Shown here piece after piece: positions 53,967-61,639 of a stretch of 64,000 nucleotides of DNA (position 1 is the first letter of the stretch; each line of letters begins with the position of its first letter). The DNA lies in the NCBI GenBank assembly GCA_021799635.1, contig JAJZAB010000001.1, positions 284,505 through 348,504 of the forward strand. The letters are read 5' to 3'. The stretch comes from Microcaldota archaeon (GTDB lineage Archaea; Micrarchaeota; Micrarchaeia; Micrarchaeales; Micrarchaeaceae). Under the pieces are notes generated by a model. The model was not told where the DNA came from, ran no database searches, and saw only the letters and a program-made list of their open reading frames with translations. A program made the translations under genes and the position numbers.

Positions 53967-55511
53967 TTGAGCAAAAACTGGGAGACAAAGGAGCTTATAA
54001 TACGGATGCTTGGAGAGAAGCAGATGACCCTGACTGACATATCTGCCAAGCTTGGCCTGGCTCCATCCACGGTAAGCCAGCACATCAAGGAGCTACTGAG
54101 AATGGGTGCAATAAGGGAGACCGCCCAGCAATACAGCAAGAAGTGGAGGTACTACGAGGCAGTGCCAGAATTCAACGTTTCAAAGATAACTAGGAAGATA
54201 GGGGAAAGCATAACGATAAAGACAGGCGGGATTATAACTGCAGTATACATAATATCAATAATCGCGGTAGTCATAGCCATAAACCTTCTACTCCAGCACC
54301 AATATGTTGTGCAGCTCACCGATCCGCCGTTCGTTCCTCTCGGAACCCAGGCGCTTCTTATAAACTACTCAAACGTGGAGCTGCACGTCACCGGCTCATC
54401 TGCCAGCGCGGGTGCGGTGTACACAAACTATTCTGGCACTATAAACCTGATGAACCTGACAAACCTTACCCAGACCATAGCCATAGTTAACAAGCCCGGC
54501 AAGGAGGAATTCAATTCAATAAGCTTCAACATAAGCTCTGCTGAAATAGTGATAGGCAACCAGACGTATCCGGTAAATGTGCCGGAAAGCACCGTTAATG
54601 TGGCCATACGCAGCGAAAAAGGCAACCCAGAAGGCGCGCTGATAGACTTCATGCCAAGCGTGCTGGAAGTATACAGGTCAAACCAGAGCCTGTTCGTACT
54701 GGTGCCCTCGGCCACTGCGGTTCAGATACCGAGGTCCTATCTGGTAAGCGCCAGCCACGTAGGCCTTAGGAGTAAGCTCAACCCCGCAGAGCTGGCCACG
54801 CTGGCGTCAGAGTCCAGCAAGCTTTCAATAACCAACGCCACAATCACGCAGGAAGGCAAATACACGATTATAAGAATCGAGGTGGTGAACAACGGGAATT
54901 CGACTGTAGTTGTGAGGCGTGCAATAGTCTATGGATACCTGCAGAGCGTGAACTCTTCAAACAGCAGCTATGCCATACTACCCCGCGCATCGGGTAGCTC
55001 TTCCAGCCGGCAGGGCATTGAATACTACGGCATACCCAACTATGCCTTCGGATTGGGCCAGGCCGCAGGGGTCAACGCCCAGCTGCCAAACGTTACGCCG
55101 GTCATATCCAAGATAGTGTCGATAGGTATCAACAGCTCCAACGCCGTAGGCCAGATAAAGGGGATAATAAAGGGCAGCCTCAACAGCACAGCCCGCTCTC
55201 CAGCCGAAGACGTCACTCCGGTCCCGGACATCCCATCGCAAAAATGGATCGCTTTTGCGCACAGCTACCACAACACCATGAACTTCCTGGTGGCTTCCAA
55301 CGGCACCCTTCTAGTTCCATACCAGTGGGGGCAGCTCTCAAACTATAGCGGCTACGTGCTGCAGCCAAAGCAGTCGGCTACGCTCACCTTCAACGGAAGC
55401 ATTGCCATCGGCAGCCCGGGCAGCTTCATTTCCGTCATACCAAACGAGACCTACGGCGTAGTTGTCATCGGCAGCCTCGGGGCTTATTCCAGCAAGAACT
55501 ACACATCCTGA
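53967..55511 (+). CDS. Transmembrane regulator: winged helix, membrane helix, DUF4382-like ectodomain
   Basis: 514 residues. N-terminal ArsR-type winged helix (about 8-65: ELIIRMLGEKQMTLTDISAKLG, PSTVSQHIKELLRMGAI), a juxtamembrane linker, one helix (about 85-108), then an ectodomain closely related to that of the previous gene: YVVQLTDPPFVPLGTQALLINYS, INLMNLTNLTQTIAI, and the terminal YVLQPKQSATLTFNG module. One-component sensor design: a surface ligand could change DNA binding on the inside. Start is TTG 53967 with GGAAGTGAG upstream. The next gene starts after 76 bases. Confidence 0.8.
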   Translation: MSKNWETKELIIRMLGEKQMTLTDISAKLGLAPSTVSQHIKELLRMGAIRETAQQYSKKWRYYEAVPEFNVSKITRKIGESITIKTGGIITAVYIISIIAVVIAINLLLQHQYVVQLTDPPFVPLGTQALLINYSNVELHVTGSSASAGAVYTNYSGTINLMNLTNLTQTIAIVNKPGKEEFNSISFNISSAEIVIGNQTYPVNVPESTVNVAIRSEKGNPEGALIDFMPSVLEVYRSNQSLFVLVPSATAVQIPRSYLVSASHVGLRSKLNPAELATLASESSKLSITNATITQEGKYTIIRIEVVNNGNSTVVVRRAIVYGYLQSVNSSNSSYAILPRASGSSSSRQGIEYYGIPNYAFGLGQAAGVNAQLPNVTPVISKIVSIGINSSNAVGQIKGIIKGSLNSTARSPAEDVTPVPDIPSQKWIAFAHSYHNTMNFLVASNGTLLVPYQWGQLSNYSGYVLQPKQSATLTFNGSIAIGSPGSFISVIPNETYGVVVIGSLGAYSSKNYTS

Positions 55512-55587
55512 GCCTTCATGCAACGCTGTAAACGCAACAGCACGGAGCTCTTAAATAATCATTATCAAAAATACTACTGGGGATGAG

Positions 55588-55875
55588 ATGCACGCAAAAA
55601 CAGAATCCGTAGGTGTCGATGCAAGGCTGAAGCGCGCGATAAGGTCAGCCTTGGATGAGAACCCTGCTGAAGGGAAAACAGTATCAGATATCCTGAAAAG
55701 GCTGGATAGCACAGAGCTCTCATGGGAGCTGGTTTCAAGCACACCCTTCTTCATGAGGAAGTCTGTAGAAAGGGTTGAGGGCGCTCTGGCCGACATGATA
55801 AAGTCTGGAAGCGTATGCACTGACGAAGACACTGAGGGAAAGGCAGCGGATGTGAAATATAGAATACGGACTTAA
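55588..55875 (+). CDS. Small helical, probably DNA-binding, protein
   Basis: 95 residues. RLKRAIRSALDENPAEGKTVSDILKRL and MRKSVERVEGALADMIKSGSVC give two helical units with the look of a winged helix. Acidic C-terminal end. It has its own promoter (TTAAATAATC about 40 bases upstream). Family unknown to me. Confidence 0.5.
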   Translation: MHAKTESVGVDARLKRAIRSALDENPAEGKTVSDILKRLDSTELSWELVSSTPFFMRKSVERVEGALADMIKSGSVCTDEDTEGKAADVKYRIRT

Positions 55876-55939
55876 GGAATAAAGCAGTAAAAGAAAAAAA
55901 AGGGAAAAATAAAAAAAACAAAGCCAAAACTGCCATCTA

Positions 55940-56239
55940 CTACGCTCTGCGCGGTGCACGGCACAGGCTGTACCTTACGCTATCACAGTCTATGCTGCAG
56001 TTCAGCTGATAGGTGACTTCGGTAAGCTGCTCGTCTAGGAACCTTTCGCTTATCTTCCTGCACTCTATAGCTTCCTTCACCATGCGCTCAATGCTTTTTG
56101 CAAGGACAACGTTTCCCATCTCTTTTCTGGCAACCGCTTCCTCTTCCAAAAGCTGCGCACCGCACACCCTGTCCATTTTATCTATGTACTCCATTATTGC
56201 CGAGTAGAGCTTGCGCTCCTCTGCGGTTTTTTGCTCCAT
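55940..56239 (-). CDS. Small helical protein with cysteines
   Basis: About 99 residues, mainly helical (a long amphipathic, coiled-coil-like stretch ERKLYSAIMEYIDKMDRVC to VLAKSIERMVKEAIECRK), with five cysteines, four in the C-terminal half (CRK, NCSIDCDS, LCRAP). The cysteine pattern CSIDC might bind metal. The promoter side contains a GCGCT-GATCA-AGCGC hairpin (56277-56291). Function unknown. Confidence 0.45.
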   Translation of the reverse strand: MEQKTAEERKLYSAIMEYIDKMDRVCGAQLLEEEAVARKEMGNVVLAKSIERMVKEAIECRKISERFLDEQLTEVTYQLNCSIDCDSVRYSLCRAPRRA

Positions 56240-56251
56240 CGCCTGCACCAA

Positions 56252-56407
56252 AATTCGGGTTTGATCTGCTTATACGGCGCTGATCAAGCGCTTCTTCCTC
56301 ATTTATTATATAAAAATATACTTATTTATACTTTACTATAAATTATATATTAAAAGAAATGTTTTTATATTTTACGTTCCTATATTTTACTGCCGTCTGC
56401 GGCCTCA
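56252..56407. other. AT-rich divergent promoter region
   Basis: 156 bases. A short hairpin (56277-56291), then several TATA-like tracts on both strands (TTTATTATATAAAAATA, TATAAATTATATA, TTTTTATATTTTAC). These serve the divergent genes at 56239 and 56408. No gene seen. Confidence 0.4.
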
Positions 56408-56758
56408 GTGGCCACCGCGGCACCAAATTCGGGCCTGTGCGCGAACGCACAGGCTTTTGTTGATCTTATGTTTGAGAGCATAAGCAGGTTTTACTCAGAT
56501 TCCACCCGGCATTACAGGGTATTTGCAGCTGTCATGTTTGCCTGCTCCGCAGCCATGATATATTCGGGTGCTGTGGCAGGGATCCTCCTGATGGACCCAA
56601 ACACGAGCGCAGCCCTGTACTATCCAATCCCAATAATAATGGCAGCCGGGTTTGCAAGGCAGATGCGCTCCAGGGCCCCGCATCTCAAGGCTGGACAGGC
56701 TGTCACCATAGCTGCCGCAGTGGCAATGTCCGCCATTGCTATATGGCTGATGATTTGA
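56408..56758 (+). CDS. Small membrane protein upstream of HerA-like ATPase
   Basis: 116 residues, three hydrophobic segments (about 42-62, 71-83, 97-115). Begins at GTG 56408 or ATG 56468. Its 3' end overlaps the following ATPase gene by 16 bases, so the two are translated together and may form one complex, as coupling proteins do with membrane partners. No family recognised. Confidence 0.6.
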   Translation: MATAAPNSGLCANAQAFVDLMFESISRFYSDSTRHYRVFAAVMFACSAAMIYSGAVAGILLMDPNTSAALYYPIPIIMAAGFARQMRSRAPHLKAGQAVTIAAAVAMSAIAIWLMI

Positions 56759-59004
56759 CGCATACAAGCTGCTTCCTGGTAAGCTCTGTGCCGAGCAGGC
56801 CATTCGACAGAGAGATGCTGCTCAACAGGCTGGCTGGAACCAGTTTCATGCTGTGCTTTGACATAAGGGGCAGAAGGACCATCCTAATAATAAATGGAAG
56901 CAGCGAAGAGGACAACTCAAAGGCGGCAGCCAGCATAAGCTCCTCCATAGCTGGGCTGGCCTTCCGCGCCGTGGAGCCTCCGCAGCTTCCAGAAGGGGGC
57001 GTGGAGGTGATGTCCCTGTACAGGAAGGTCGAGAGCATACCGCAGAACTTCATGGCAGACATTTTCGATTCAGGTATAGAGGACGGGCTTCTCTTCATCT
57101 CCTTCCTGGCTGAGCATGACGCAAGGATAAAGGATGCCAAGGAATACCTGGAGGGGGAGCTGAACCGGATAGGCGTGCGGGAGAACACAAGCTTTGTAAA
57201 GGGAGGGGTAGGCAGCAGGTACAGCAAATCCGTCCAGAGGGAAATATTTGACAGGTCTGAAGAGTCCGAGCTGCTCGGCGAGCTAATAAATTCCATGAAC
57301 CAGTCGCTGCTCTCCAACAATTCCGCCTATAGGATATTCTTCTTCGCCAGCAGCTCTCCAAGGCTGAGGGGTTACCTTGCCTCTAAATTCATAGTGTTCA
57401 AAAGCTTTGAAGGAAAGGCCGGAAGCCTTGAGGATATTTTTGGCATGGCGTCAAGCCTGAGGTGCATACCGTTCGGCTCAGGCTTCGCCATGGGGCTCCT
57501 CTGCCTTGGAGCAGGCGCCAGGGTCAGCCACGTGGTGCCTACAGGCTCGCAGGTGAATTCAGGAGGGGACATTCCCCTAGGCACATTGCTGAAGGACGGC
57601 GCGCACGATACCAGCGTCAGGGTGTGCGTGGCGCGCCAGTCGATCAACCTTGGGTTCATCATCAGCGGCCTCCCAGGCTCAGGCAAGACAAGGGAGGCCA
57701 TGTCTGTAGTAGATTCTGTTATGAAAGCCGGGAATACTAAAATAATTATAATATCCCCAACCAGCGAATGGAACGACTTCGCCCTGTCCCACGGCATGCA
57801 CCTGGTCAGGGCCTGCTCTGACGGCATTCCAATCAATTTCTTCAGGTGCCCGGCCGGCTCCGACGTACCATCATTCTATCAGGGGCTTGCCATGATAATT
57901 TCAGCTGCATCTGGGGCCGGCCCGTACCAGAATCCTATGGAAAAATGCATGCTGAACGCATTCAGGAGGTCGTACGCTGGCACAGCCGAGCCAGACCCGG
58001 CATCGGTATACTACGACATAGAGGATTCTATAGCGGCCATGCACGGCAAGGCGACCCCCTCAGGGGTAAGGTACACCAAGCACGGAGAAAACATAAAGTC
58101 AAGTCTCGAGAACATCGTTTCTATACTTGGCAGGGACGAGTATTCCTCAAGGTACGGCGCCAAGATGGAAGACCTCCTGGAAGGCGGCGCCGTATTCGAC
58201 CTGTCAATGGCTGGGGTTGGGGAAAAGCAGTACATGTACGCCATGCTGCTTAACCAGGTATATTCCATAGGATCTACCTTCGATGTCCACGGCGACGAAG
58301 AGCTGAGGATGCTGATATGCCTTGAGGAAGCGCAGATGGTTTTTAAGGAACAGAGTTCGGCCGCGGTGGAAGACCTCAAGTCCAGGATACAGGACTTCAG
58401 GAAGCGCGGGATAGGGCTGCTACTGCTCACCCACAGCGTCACAGACATAGACGTCGGCATAAGGAGGCTCTGCCAGCTCAAGATATACCTCAAGCAGGCG
58501 CCAGACGCAGCACAGGTGGCAGCCAGGGACCACGTGTTCAGCGCCGCAAAGGACGATGACATAATAGCAAAGCTGAAGAGCCTGGACTCAAGGGTGGGTG
58601 CGCTAAACTACGTGTGCAGGGAAGGCAGTGAGAAGCTCTCGAACGATTCCGTATTTATAAGGACGCTGCAGTACGATGATGTACGGCACAGCGGCCAAAG
58701 CCGCAGCGCATTCCATAAAATGGACGGATTTGCAAGGCCGCAAAGCATACAGTCCAGCATAACCATCATCACAGGCGGCTCCGGCCAGAGGGCCGGAGGA
58801 CAGACGAGATACCTGCTGCTCAGGTATCTGGGCAGCGTAGTGGCGGAGCGGCAGGTAGAAGCAGAACAGAATTCTGGCGCTGCAGAAATAACCATAGAAC
58901 TCAAGGATGGCAGGCAGTACGAGGCAGAGCTGCTTGATGAGAGAAGGAGGATAAAAAGAAGGATGCGCCTGCAGGCCTCAAATAAAATATACATTAATGA
59001 ATGA
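56743..59004 (+). CDS. HerA/VirB4-like ATPase
   Basis: 753 residues. An N-terminal alpha/beta part (1-290) of the kind seen in type IV secretion VirB4 proteins, followed by RecA-like ATPase: Walker A GLPGSGKT (309-316), IIISPTSEWND, SLENIVSILGRDE, Walker B LICLEEAQMVF, LLTHSVTDI. A basic, glutamine-rich C-terminal tail of about 150 residues (last 45 residues are KRRMRLQASN-type basic). It may move DNA or protein across the membrane with the protein encoded upstream. Not a classical HerA, as no HAS barrel is visible. Confidence 0.8.
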   Translation: MADDLTHTSCFLVSSVPSRPFDREMLLNRLAGTSFMLCFDIRGRRTILIINGSSEEDNSKAAASISSSIAGLAFRAVEPPQLPEGGVEVMSLYRKVESIPQNFMADIFDSGIEDGLLFISFLAEHDARIKDAKEYLEGELNRIGVRENTSFVKGGVGSRYSKSVQREIFDRSEESELLGELINSMNQSLLSNNSAYRIFFFASSSPRLRGYLASKFIVFKSFEGKAGSLEDIFGMASSLRCIPFGSGFAMGLLCLGAGARVSHVVPTGSQVNSGGDIPLGTLLKDGAHDTSVRVCVARQSINLGFIISGLPGSGKTREAMSVVDSVMKAGNTKIIIISPTSEWNDFALSHGMHLVRACSDGIPINFFRCPAGSDVPSFYQGLAMIISAASGAGPYQNPMEKCMLNAFRRSYAGTAEPDPASVYYDIEDSIAAMHGKATPSGVRYTKHGENIKSSLENIVSILGRDEYSSRYGAKMEDLLEGGAVFDLSMAGVGEKQYMYAMLLNQVYSIGSTFDVHGDEELRMLICLEEAQMVFKEQSSAAVEDLKSRIQDFRKRGIGLLLLTHSVTDIDVGIRRLCQLKIYLKQAPDAAQVAARDHVFSAAKDDDIIAKLKSLDSRVGALNYVCREGSEKLSNDSVFIRTLQYDDVRHSGQSRSAFHKMDGFARPQSIQSSITIITGGSGQRAGGQTRYLLLRYLGSVVAERQVEAEQNSGAAEITIELKDGRQYEAELLDERRRIKRRMRLQASNKIYINE

Positions 59005-59084
59005 CTGCAGTATCCAAGCCAAAATGCAGCAATCGGAGCACTGACTGGGCATCATACGCAAGTAAACATCCAACCACAGAAAGA

Positions 59085-59092
59085 TTTAAAAA
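59085..59092 (+). promoter_or_regulatory. TATA box, peptide cassette 1
   Basis: TTTAAAAA preceded by AGA, about 38-45 bases before ATG 59130; identical element at 59547-59554 in copy 2. Predicted start near 59112-59118. Confidence 0.55.
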
Positions 59093-59129
59093 CAGATACA
59101 GTAAAGTCTAATTGATAAGAGGTGGAATA

Positions 59130-59162
59130 ATGAACGGCGGAGGAGAAGGCGGCGGAACATAG
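59130..59162 (+). CDS. 10-residue glycine-rich peptide gene, copy 1a
   Basis: MNGGGEGGGT, then TAG. Preceded by AGAGGTGGAATA, a strong ribosome-binding site (five to ten bases from the ATG), and by the cassette TATA box. It is repeated 45 bases on and again in copy 2 with different internal residues but the same length, start, first four residues and Thr-stop end. That constancy suggests coding; an RNA role is the alternative. Confidence 0.5.
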   Translation: MNGGGEGGGT

Positions 59163-59174
59163 CAAGGTGGAATA

Positions 59175-59207
59175 ATGAATGGCGGAGGTTGCGGCGGAGA
59201 AACATAG
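59175..59207 (+). CDS. 10-residue glycine-rich peptide gene, copy 1b
   Basis: MNGGGCGGET, then TAG. AAGGTGGAATA before ATG 59175 repeats the ribosome-binding site of copy 1a. It arose by a 45-base tandem duplication and ends five bases before the truncated regulator's stop. The only peptide of the set with a cysteine. Confidence 0.5.
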   Translation: MNGGGCGGET

Positions 59208-59212
59208 TCGCA

Positions 59213-59539
59213 TTAGCTTTTTGATTTTTCTTCAGACATTATCCTTAGTCTTTTTGCTTGTAGTGAGAGCGTATTGTCAAACTTCCTGAATCCTAGATAT
59301 CCTACAATACACTCAGCCACTACCGATGTTTTTATCCCAATACCATTAACTTTCTTCTCCATCTCCCTTTTAATATCATCTACGCTTCCTTCATACACAG
59401 GCGCCAGGAATACTGCGCCATTAGGCGCAGAGGAATACAGCAGGCCACAGCGCGCTACAATGTCACTGCCCAACATCATGTTTTTTTGCGCTTGGGATCC
59501 TTCGACTGTGATCTTATACAAGCATAAACATCCAACCAC
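59213..59539 (-). pseudogene. Truncated copy of the tandem Lrp-type regulator
   Basis: The last about 73 codons (59213-59436) match the C-terminus of the 59630-60988 regulator (PNGAVFLAPVYEGSVDD, KTSVVAECIVGYLGF, EEKSKS end). The first 30 or so codons (MVGCLCLYKITV) have no counterpart there and overlap the copy 2 promoter. Reads as a 3' remnant left by duplication, fused to unrelated sequence. Confidence 0.7.
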
Positions 59540-59546
59540 AGAAAGA

Positions 59547-59554
59547 TTTAAAAA
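59547..59554 (+). promoter_or_regulatory. TATA box, peptide cassette 2
   Basis: TTTAAAAA, 38-45 bases before ATG 59592, in a 56-base block identical to copy 1. Confidence 0.55.
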
Positions 59555-59591
59555 CAGATACAGTAAAGTCTAATTGATAAAAGGTGAAATG

Positions 59592-59624
59592 ATGAACGGC
59601 GGAAGTGGAGGCGGCGAAACATAG
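59592..59624 (+). CDS. 10-residue glycine-rich peptide gene, copy 2
   Basis: MNGGSGGGET, then TAG. Ribosome-binding site AAAGGTGAA five bases before ATG 59592. Codon 2 is AAC as in copy 1a, where copy 1b has AAT. Its stop is five bases from the convergent regulator's stop codon, so transcription through it would be antisense to that gene. Confidence 0.5.
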   Translation: MNGGSGGGET

Positions 59625-59629
59625 TCGCG

Positions 59630-60988
59630 TTAACTTTTTGATTTTTCTTCAGACATTACTCTCAGTATTTTTGTTTGTGGTGAGAGCGTATTGTCAAACT
59701 TCCTGAATCCTAGGTATCCTACAATACACTCAGTCACTACCGATGTTTTTATCCCAATACCATTAACTTTCTTCTCCATCTCCCTTTTAATGTCATCTAC
59801 GCTTCCTTCATACACAGGCGCCAGGAACACTGCGCCATAAGGTGCAGAGGAATCCCCACAAAATATGTACTTGTTGGCCGGCCTGCCAGTCTCTTCTATA
59901 ATATCAATCAGATATGCAGCCCTTGTCTCATTGAACGCGACAATATCTTTCTGTACAGCATAAAGCAAAGCGCAGTACTTAACCTGTGGGTTTTGCATAG
60001 TTATGGTGGCCCTTTCTATAAGCTTTCTTTCCAGCAGTTTATAGTACGTATACTGGGCACTGCCGCTGCTAAGGCCGTTCCTTTTGTCAATGTCTGAGAA
60101 AGGCGCACCGGCATCATTATTAAGGTCCATTAGCACAGCATACTCGCTTCTGAACAGCTGGTCAGGCCTCTTCCGCATGCTTTCCCTTGCCTTCTGCCAC
60201 ACCCTATCCTTAAGAAGGGAAAAGAACTCCATCCTTAAAGGTATATATCCGTAGCCCTCAAGCGTATATCCAACATTCCATATTGCAGGAAAGCCGGCAA
60301 ACACCCGGCTAGACCTGAAGAAGTATACTGTATCTTCCAGCTTCAGCGTAGATTCAGCTATGATATAAATTAGGAGGTCGTAGTCGCCGTACATGACCAA
60401 GGAGAGCTGCACCCGCGGCTCTGCCTCCAGCAGCTTTTTAACCGCCGCCACATCAGGCTTCCCTGCCAAAAATTTCACGGTTATGATGTATCTTGTGAAC
60501 CCAAACCTCTCCGGATACACCTCAATAGTCCTCCTTATCCCATAATTCTTTTCTAGCATTTTCAGCCTGTACGTAACAGTGCTTTTCCCTACCCCGACCG
60601 CGCTAGAAATTTCATTTATCGATGCCCTGGAATCCATGCTTATCTTTGTAAGTATGCCAAGATCTATTTTGTCGGGGTTCTGCATTGTATATGCGTGGCC
60701 TTCAGCACCGGCCTTCTCCCCTGCCCTTATATGTTTGTCAAGGTTCTCGACCTTTGTTGTATCCTTGCGGTGAATCGCAGGGATGAATTCACCCGCATCG
60801 CTTATGCTGCCGATGTAGAATGATACCATCCTACTCTTCTTCATCCCCGGGTCGAACAGGTACTTATATTCGTATACGCAGTACCTGTTCTTTATAATGG
60901 AAATAGTGATGCGGTTTCTGGTGTTTCGCCTGAGCTCCTCCAGTTTGTCCAGTACATCCTTCGGATATTCCTTTATCCTGTTCCGCAT
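59630..60988 (-). CDS. Tandem Lrp/AsnC-type regulator with transposase-like N-terminus
   Basis: 452 residues. Residues 1-100 (NRITISIIKNRYCVYEYKYLFDPGMKKSRM) resemble the N-terminal module found in some archaeal transposases. A winged helix follows (about 108-155: DLGILTKISMDSRASINEISS, VGKSTVTYRLKMLE), then a RAM-like effector domain (to about 270), then a second winged helix (about 300-345: YAVLMDLNNDAG, QYTYYKLLERKLI) and a second effector domain ending KSKS. Two Lrp units in one chain. Faces the peptide gene. AT-rich promoter at 60989-61060. Confidence 0.75.
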   Translation of the reverse strand: MRNRIKEYPKDVLDKLEELRRNTRNRITISIIKNRYCVYEYKYLFDPGMKKSRMVSFYIGSISDAGEFIPAIHRKDTTKVENLDKHIRAGEKAGAEGHAYTMQNPDKIDLGILTKISMDSRASINEISSAVGVGKSTVTYRLKMLEKNYGIRRTIEVYPERFGFTRYIITVKFLAGKPDVAAVKKLLEAEPRVQLSLVMYGDYDLLIYIIAESTLKLEDTVYFFRSSRVFAGFPAIWNVGYTLEGYGYIPLRMEFFSLLKDRVWQKARESMRKRPDQLFRSEYAVLMDLNNDAGAPFSDIDKRNGLSSGSAQYTYYKLLERKLIERATITMQNPQVKYCALLYAVQKDIVAFNETRAAYLIDIIEETGRPANKYIFCGDSSAPYGAVFLAPVYEGSVDDIKREMEKKVNGIGIKTSVVTECIVGYLGFRKFDNTLSPQTKILRVMSEEKSKS

Positions 60989-61427
60989 ATTTAAAATTTT
61001 ATATTTAAATATATAAATAACTATCTAATTTTATCTTTTAGTATTTAATAATATATTATATTTAAGAAAATATACGAATAAATGCTATTCCTGTGCTATA
61101 AACATATTCTTAAAATACCAAAAATTAAGGAATCGTTTAAATAAAAGTTCTTTCATAATATCTAATCAGTGGAAGATGTGGGATAATGAGTGGGATTAAA
61201 AATACGTCTTTATGGAAAATAAAGGCTTATCTTATTCCTCTAGATCATTTACCCAACCCTAGATCTACCCATTCGACTCCCTCCCACTCTTCCACTACTA
61301 CCCCCAAAAATGGACTGGTTGCGCATCTTTTAACATTATATCTAATACGTATGAATGCTTTTTCTCTTCAGCCTCTGCAAGCGCAGCAGCGCCCCGAGGC
61401 ACAAATAGTATAAAAAATGGTAAGTAG
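60989..61427. other. AT-rich region with weak reading frames
   Basis: 439 bases. Regulator promoter at the left (TTTATATTTAAATATATAAATA on the minus side). TTTAAATA at 61136-61143 lies 33-40 bases before ATG 61176, where an 8-codon frame (MWDNEWD, TAA at 61197-61199) begins; a 75-codon frame from ATG 61186 has low-complexity composition and is doubtful. Another TATA-like box is at 61407-61416. Confidence 0.4.
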
Positions 61428-61622
61428 ATGATTGGTGGAATAGGAAACGAGAAAACAGGCGCATGCAAAAATGCGGAAACGTACGCGTGCTGGATGTGCA
61501 ACGAGGTCCATACAGACCCGGCAGCCTATCTGTGGCACATAAGGAGCTGCAAGAGCAGGGAAATCGGCAGGCAGGGCCATGGCAGGAACGGAGCAACTGC
61601 GAAGGGAAAAGCTGGTTTTTAG
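61428..61622 (+). CDS. Small C2HC-type zinc-finger protein
   Basis: 64 residues. One clear zinc-finger motif, CWMCNEVHTDPAAYLWHIRSC (C-x2-C-x13-H-x3-C), in the middle; a basic, glycine-rich tail. ATG 61428 starts the frame; the TATA-like tract lies only 12-21 bases upstream, so transcription may start elsewhere. A single finger often binds DNA or a partner protein. Stop overlaps the reading frame of the next gene. Confidence 0.55.
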   Translation: MIGGIGNEKTGACKNAETYACWMCNEVHTDPAAYLWHIRSCKSREIGRQGHGRNGATAKGKAGF

Positions 61623-61639
61623 ATAGAACTAGTGATTGC

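Larger units (their letters stand above)
59063..59436 (+). repeat. Duplicated cassette, copy 1
   Basis: First copy of a tandem duplication. 59063-59118 is identical, 56 of 56 bases, to 59525-59580 (offset 462). From 59208 to 59436 it matches 59625-59853 (offset 417) with scattered substitutions. The 45-base difference is a second mini-gene present only here. Confidence 0.9.
59525..59853 (+). repeat. Duplicated cassette, copy 2
   Basis: Second copy. It carries the TATA box, one peptide gene and the intact 3' end of the regulator. Homology to copy 1 stops after the shared GCAGAGGAAT at 59844-59853, marking the recombination junction. Confidence 0.9.

Noticed and set aside
59130-59162. G-quadruplex explanation of the glycine-codon tract
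   Set aside because: G tracts are only two bases long and irregular; the conserved start and stop codons fit small frames better.
61186-61413. 75-codon frame upstream of the zinc-finger gene
   Set aside because: Low-complexity Ser/Thr/Pro sequence without motif or good ribosome-binding site; left as doubtful in the region note.
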